Source: CAZQCI01 sp964592255 (GTDB lineage: Bacteria > UBA10199 > SBBF01). From it: a DNA stretch of 9,503 nucleotides. Numbering within the stretch: position 1 is the first letter of the stretch; each line of letters begins with the position of its first letter. The notes beneath the pieces were generated by a model. The model saw only the letters and a list, made by a program, of their open reading frames with translations. It had not been told where the DNA came from and ran no database searches. This document shows positions 6,191 through 9,503 of this stretch, piece after piece. The stretch is from NCBI GenBank assembly GCA_964592255.1, contig CAZQCI010000083.1, positions 1-9,503 of the forward strand. Reading direction: 5' to 3'. The translations under genes were made by a program, and so were the position numbers.

Positions 6191-7225
6191 TTAATAGTCC
6201 CCTTCGCCATGACTGAGTTTCTTTTTAACCATTTCTTTAACTTTTTTCTGCAAATCTTCCGTTCTCAATTGGGCGATAATTTCATCGGCAAAAGCATAAA
6301 TTAACAAAGAGCGTGCTTCGGCTTCACTTAAACCACGGGCTCTTAAATAGAAGAGGGCCTGAGCCTCCAATTGTCCGACAGTGGCTCCATGAGTACACTG
6401 CACATCGTCGTTGAAAATTTTTAACTGAGGTTCCGGATTAGCGGAAGCTGTATCAGAGAGAAGTAAATTATTTATTTTTTGGTGAGCATTGGTTTTGATA
6501 GCGCCTTCGTAGACGGTTACTAAGGTTCTTACTTCTCCTTTTGAAGAACCGTCCAAAATACCCTTAAATATTTGATTACTGGTGCCATGGGGTTTTAGGT
6601 GATCGAGACGTACTTGATGATTTAATTTTTGACTGCCTTGGCCCACGTATAAACCGTTTAAGGTACAGTCTGCTCCTAAACCGTCAAGAGTGACGTGTAT
6701 ATCTATCTTCGATTCTTTCGATCCAAATAAAAGTGAATTAAGAGTCATCCGGGCTGCTCGTTCGATATGGGCTTCGATGAGAGATTCGTGAACTGCGAGA
6801 TTTCCTTCTTCTTGCACTCTTGTCAAGGTGAGCCCGGTATTTTCACCCAAATGAATATGCATTCTTTCTTTAGTGACGTGTGTTGTTGTGGAGCTTTCGT
6901 AGCTTTCAATCAGCGAAGCTTCGGCTCCTGATTCTAAGATAATCAAATTTTTGGGAGAGACACGAACAGGTGATTCTCCTTCGGTGATGAAAGCAAGATG
7001 GATCGTTTCAGTAATTCTCTTTCCTTTAGGGAAATAAATAAAGGCGCCTTGTTCAATAAAACCTTCTTCTACAGGTGAATAGTCGTAAGGTTTGAGAAGA
7101 GCTGCATGATTTTTAAGAGCGGAGTGAAAATCAGAAATAATGATTTCCTGACTTAAATCGCCGAGAGTGGATAAGTCTTCACGAAAACACGAATTGACGA
7201 AAACCATTTTGGGTATGCCTGTCAT
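6191..7225 (-). CDS. sufD: SufD, short form lacking the N-terminal domain
   Basis: A 344-residue SufD, the beta-helix subunit that pairs with SufB in the SufBC2D scaffold. The C-terminal core is clear: SNQIFKGILDG (216-226), GAIKTNAHQKINNLLLSD (241-258), PEPQLKIFNDDVQCTHGATVGQL (264-286) and ALFYLRARGLSEAEARSLL (290-308). His279 in CTHGAT corresponds to the conserved SufD His implicated in cluster assembly. Typical SufD proteins are roughly 400-450 residues and begin with a helical domain carrying a PTRRDEEWRYT-like motif. That part is absent here; the protein starts almost directly at MVFVNSCFRED, which in other members is about 80-100 residues in. There is no room for it upstream because the ATG overlaps the sufC stop (ATGA) and sufC is complete. 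GGGAG 7 bases upstream supports this start. The shortening therefore looks genuine rather than mis-annotated. Confidence 0.92.
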   Translation of the reverse strand: MTGIPKMVFVNSCFREDLSTLGDLSQEIIISDFHSALKNHAALLKPYDYSPVEEGFIEQGAFIYFPKGKRITETIHLAFITEGESPVRVSPKNLIILESGAEASLIESYESSTTTHVTKERMHIHLGENTGLTLTRVQEEGNLAVHESLIEAHIERAARMTLNSLLFGSKESKIDIHVTLDGLGADCTLNGLYVGQGSQKLNHQVRLDHLKPHGTSNQIFKGILDGSSKGEVRTLVTVYEGAIKTNAHQKINNLLLSDTASANPEPQLKIFNDDVQCTHGATVGQLEAQALFYLRARGLSEAEARSLLIYAFADEIIAQLRTEDLQKKVKEMVKKKLSHGEGDY

Positions 7226-7989
7226 GCGTTGGCTCCCGTAGGCTTAACCCAAGCGTATCCTTTCTCTTCCAATTCCAGGGCCAGTTCTTTCCCGCCGGAT
7301 TTGACGATTTTGCCGTTGGAGAGAACGTGGACAAAGTCCGGCACGATGTAATCGAGTAGTCGTTGATAATGAGTGACGACAATCATTGAACGGTCTTTAT
7401 TTTTAAGAGCATTTACGCCTTGGGCGACAATTTTGAGAGAATCGATATCTAGACCGGAGTCGGTTTCATCCAGAATGGCTAGTGTGGGTTCTAACACGGC
7501 CATTTGTAGCACTTCGTTCCGTTTTTTTTCTCCACCAGAAAATCCTTCGTTGACCGAACGACTTAGGAAACTTTCGTTCATGTCGATGCTCTTCATCTTT
7601 GTTTTAATAAGCTGCAGAAAATCGATGGCATCCAGTTCAGGCAGTCCACGATGTTTGCGAATCGCATTGAGTGCGGCTTTAAGAAAGTAAGTGGTNNNNN
7701 NNNNNCCAGGAATTTCTACGGGGTATTGAAAGGCCAGAAAAATACCTTCACGTGCCCGTTCTTCGGGTTTTAATTCCAAAAGATTTTTTCCTTTGTATAA
7801 CACCTCTCCAGCTGTGATTTCGTACCCCTCACGTCCGGATAAAATATGAGACAGCGTACTTTTGCCGGAACCATTAGGCCCCATCACGGCGTGGACTTCT
7901 CCGGGATTGACGGTGAGATCGATGCCTTTCAGAATGGCTTTGTCCCCCACGCGGGCGTGGAGATTTTTGATTTGTAATAGAGTTTCCAT
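7222..7989 (-). CDS. sufC: SufC ATPase of the SufBCD complex, with an assembly gap
   Basis: A 255-residue ABC-type ATPase that binds SufB and SufD and powers conformational change in the scaffold. It is cytosolic and has no membrane partner. Motifs are Walker A GPNGSGKS (37-44), Q-loop Gln88 in AFQYPVEIP, signature FSGGEKKR (150-157), Walker B LAILDETDSGLD (170-181) and H-loop His207 in VVTHYQR. The DETDSGLD form and the C-terminal ELALELEEKGYAW are typical of SufC. Ten N (7696-7705) replace codons just after Ile-Pro-Gly (residues 95-98). The frame is kept, but SufC proteins I know have about one residue fewer there, so the true gap may be 7 bases. Its ATG lies 115 bases after the sufB stop, across a palindromic repeat, and has no visible Shine-Dalgarno sequence. 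Its stop overlaps the sufD start. Confidence 0.95.
   Translation of the reverse strand: METLLQIKNLHARVGDKAILKGIDLTVNPGEVHAVMGPNGSGKSTLSHILSGREGYEITAGEVLYKGKNLLELKPEERAREGIFLAFQYPVEIPXXXXTTYFLKAALNAIRKHRGLPELDAIDFLQLIKTKMKSIDMNESFLSRSVNEGFSGGEKKRNEVLQMAVLEPTLAILDETDSGLDIDSLKIVAQGVNALKNKDRSMIVVTHYQRLLDYIVPDFVHVLSNGKIVKSGGKELALELEEKGYAWVKPTGANA
7696..7705. other. Assembly gap (10 N) inside sufC
   Basis: Ten ambiguous bases lie in the codons following Ile-Pro-Gly in the EIPG loop of SufC, before Thr-Thr-Tyr-Phe-Leu. The run may be a fixed-length placeholder, so the real number of bases is uncertain. Confidence 0.98.
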
Positions 7990-8012
7990 AAATTAATGAT
8001 ACATGTTTTATC

Positions 8013-8096
8013 GTCATTCCCGCGGAGGCGGGAATCCATGATTTTCTTTTTTATTATTTTTAATCATTACTGGATCCCCGCCTTCGCGGGGATGAC
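8013..8096. repeat. REP-like double hairpin (ATTCCCGC / GCGGGAAT) between sufB and sufC
   Basis: Two 26-base arms (8013-8038 and 8071-8096) are reverse complements apart from three positions, and start GTCATTCC and end GGGATGAC. Each arm is itself a hairpin: ATTCCCGC/GCGGGAAT around GGAG in the left arm, and ATCCCCGC/GCGGGGAT around CTTC in the right arm. A 32-base AT-rich spacer (8039-8070) separates them. This is the GTCATTCCCGC-type dispersed repeat common in many Gram-negative genomes. It occupies the 115-base gap between the sufB stop (8105) and sufC start (7989). It could protect the sufB 3' end from exonucleases or partly end transcription; neither is shown by the sequence. Confidence 0.85.
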
Positions 8097-8104
8097 AATT
8101 TATA

Positions 8105-9503
8105 TTATCCCACGGCTCCTTCTAAACTTACACCCAATAACTTTTGTGCTTCCACAGCAAATTCCATAGGTAACTCTTTAAATACTTGTTTGCAAAACCC
8201 GTTGACGATCATGTTGACTGCATCTTCGGACGATAAACCCCGCTGTCGTAGATAGAAGAGTTGGTCTTCGCTGATTTTGGATGTGGAGGCTTCGTGTTCA
8301 ATTTGAGCAGTTTTGTTTTTAATGTCTAAATCGGGAAAGGTGTGAGCCCCACATTTGTCTCCCATCAGTAAAGAGTCGCACTGCGAGTAGTTACGCGCAT
8401 TCTCAGCACCCTTCATAATTTTAACCAAGCCGCGATAAGTATTTTGCCCGTGACCGGCGGATATGCCTTTAGAAACAATAGTGCTGCGGGTGTTTTTTCC
8501 AATATGGACCATTTTAGTCCCGGTGTCAGCCTGTTGATAATTATTGGCCAGAGCAACGGAATAAAATTCACCGACGGAATTATCCCCCTGCAGAATGCAG
8601 CCGGGGTATTTCCACGTTATGGCCGAACCCGTTTCTACTTGGGTCCAAGAAATTTTAGAGTTGACCCCTAAACACTTGCCGCGTTTAGTGACAAAGTTAT
8701 AAATGCCACCACGCCCATTTTTGTCGCCAGGATACCAGTTTTGAACGGTGGAGTATTTGATGGAGGCATTGTCGAGGGCTACAAGTTCTACAACCGCGGC
8801 GTGCAGTTGGTTTTCATCGCGCATGGGCGCCGTACAACCTTCTAAATAACTGACTTGGCTTCCTTCTTCAGCAATAATTAGGGTTCTTTCAAATTGCCCT
8901 GTTTCGGAGGCGTTGATACGGAAGTAAGTGGAAAGCTCCATCGGGCATTTAACACCTTTGGGAATGAAACAGAATGAGCCATCGGAAAAGACGGCGGAAT
9001 TTAATGCGGCAAAAAAATTATCAGTGTAAGGGACCACAGAGCCTAAATATTTTTTGATGAGCTCCGGATGATGAACCACGGCTTCTGAAAAAGAGCCGAA
9101 AATAATTCCTAATTCGCTTAATTTTTCACGAAAGGTTGTGGCGACGGAAACACTGTCGAAAACGGCATCGACGGCTACGTTGCTTAAACGTTTTTGTTCA
9201 TCCAACGAAATGCCTAGTTTTTCAAAGGTGGCACGCAGTTCGGGATCCACTTCGTCTAAACTGTTTAACTTTTTCTTTTGCTTAGGTGCAGAATAGTAAA
9301 TGATGTCTTGATAATTGATTTTTGGATAATGCACATTGGCCCAAGTGGGTTCTTGCATTGTCAGCCAATGGCGATAAGCTTTAAGGCGAAACTCCAAAAG
9401 AAATTCAGGCTCTTTCTTTTTCGCCGAAATCATTCGTACAACGTCTTCACTCAGTCCTTTAGGAATCGAGTCAGTTTCAATATTGGTTACAAACCCGTAT
9501 TGA
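8105..9503 (-). CDS. sufB: SufB, Fe-S cluster scaffold subunit, N-terminus cut by window edge
   Basis: The frame is open from the right edge (first full codon at 9502) to TAA at 8105, giving 465 visible residues against a usual length of roughly 465-495. Residues before the internal Met at 9433 read QYGFVTNIETDSIPKGLSED..., which is clearly SufB sequence. The real start therefore lies beyond the window, and Met 9433 is not it. Counting from that Met, motifs are LLEFRLKAYRHW (12-23), the beta-helix region, YLEGCTAPMRDENQLH with Cys200 (196-211), YPGDKNGRGGIYNFVTKRG (234-252), and NYSQCDSLLMGDKCGAHTFP (348-367) with Cys352 and Cys361, followed by the EHEASTSKISEDQLFYLRQRG signature (379-399). 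SufB is where the nascent cluster forms, with SufC2 and SufD. The conserved cysteines include those implicated in sulfur acceptance and cluster binding in E. coli SufB. No upstream promoter or iscR/sufR gene is visible here. Confidence 0.97.
   Translation of the reverse strand, partial: QYGFVTNIETDSIPKGLSEDVVRMISAKKKEPEFLLEFRLKAYRHWLTMQEPTWANVHYPKINYQDIIYYSAPKQKKKLNSLDEVDPELRATFEKLGISLDEQKRLSNVAVDAVFDSVSVATTFREKLSELGIIFGSFSEAVVHHPELIKKYLGSVVPYTDNFFAALNSAVFSDGSFCFIPKGVKCPMELSTYFRINASETGQFERTLIIAEEGSQVSYLEGCTAPMRDENQLHAAVVELVALDNASIKYSTVQNWYPGDKNGRGGIYNFVTKRGKCLGVNSKISWTQVETGSAITWKYPGCILQGDNSVGEFYSVALANNYQQADTGTKMVHIGKNTRSTIVSKGISAGHGQNTYRGLVKIMKGAENARNYSQCDSLLMGDKCGAHTFPDLDIKNKTAQIEHEASTSKISEDQLFYLRQRGLSSEDAVNMIVNGFCKQVFKELPMEFAVEAQKLLGVSLEGAVG

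Noticed and set aside
7179..7382. An overlapping minus-strand frame at the sufC/sufD junction as a frameshifted SufD N-terminal domain.
   Set aside because: Its translation has no PTRRDEEWRYT-like motif or other SufD sequence, and sufC is intact in the same region.
1813..8096. The clustered palindromes as a CRISPR array or insertion sequence remnants.
   Set aside because: The units are of different sequence, not regularly spaced, have no spacers, no transposase coding and no clear target duplications. They fit dispersed REP-like repeats.
9431..9433. ATG at 9433 as the SufB start.
   Set aside because: The frame stays open to the right edge and the upstream residues are conserved SufB sequence, so the gene is partial and the Met is internal.

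Overview
The window is dominated by an iron-sulfur cluster assembly operon on the minus strand. In transcription order it reads sufB (5' end cut by the right edge), sufC, sufD, sufS, sufU, sufT, an iscS/nifS-type cysteine desulfurase, and mrp/apbC. Left of it lies a convergent plus-strand gene for an exported TPR protein. At the left edge is the 5' part of a divergent minus-strand gene for an extremely acidic protein of unknown function. The TPR and acidic genes share a 188-base divergent region that contains a good sigma-54-type promoter match facing the acidic gene.

The organism is probably a Gram-negative bacterium of moderate to low GC, in a proteobacterial or nearby lineage or candidate phylum. 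The reasons are the exported TPR protein, the sigma-54-like site and four different dispersed palindromic repeat families of kinds common in such genomes. I cannot name a genus. A run of 10 N inside sufC shows that this is a draft assembly.

The operon gene products form one pathway. SufS (with SufU) and the IscS-like enzyme mobilise sulfur from cysteine. SufBC and SufD form the SufBC2D scaffold/ATPase. SufT (a stand-alone MIP18/DUF59 domain) and Mrp (a P-loop ATPase without its own MIP18 domain) are expected to act in cluster maturation or carriage to target proteins. No sufA, sufE or iscR-type regulator is visible; a regulator could lie beyond the right edge, upstream of sufB.

The operon junctions are of two kinds. 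sufC/sufD (ATGA overlap), sufD/sufS (6 bases) and iscS/mrp (5 bases) are tight. The other four junctions (sufB/sufC, sufS/sufU, sufU/sufT, sufT/iscS) each hold a palindromic repeat, each of a different family. Three of these repeats sit where a ribosome binding site would normally be. The convergent mrp/TPR gap holds a further hairpin element that may end transcription from both sides.

The main oddities are an unusually short SufD with no N-terminal domain, two cysteine desulfurases of different classes in one operon, the repeats at the junctions, the assembly gap in sufC that probably has the wrong length, and the sigma-54-type site in front of the acidic gene.
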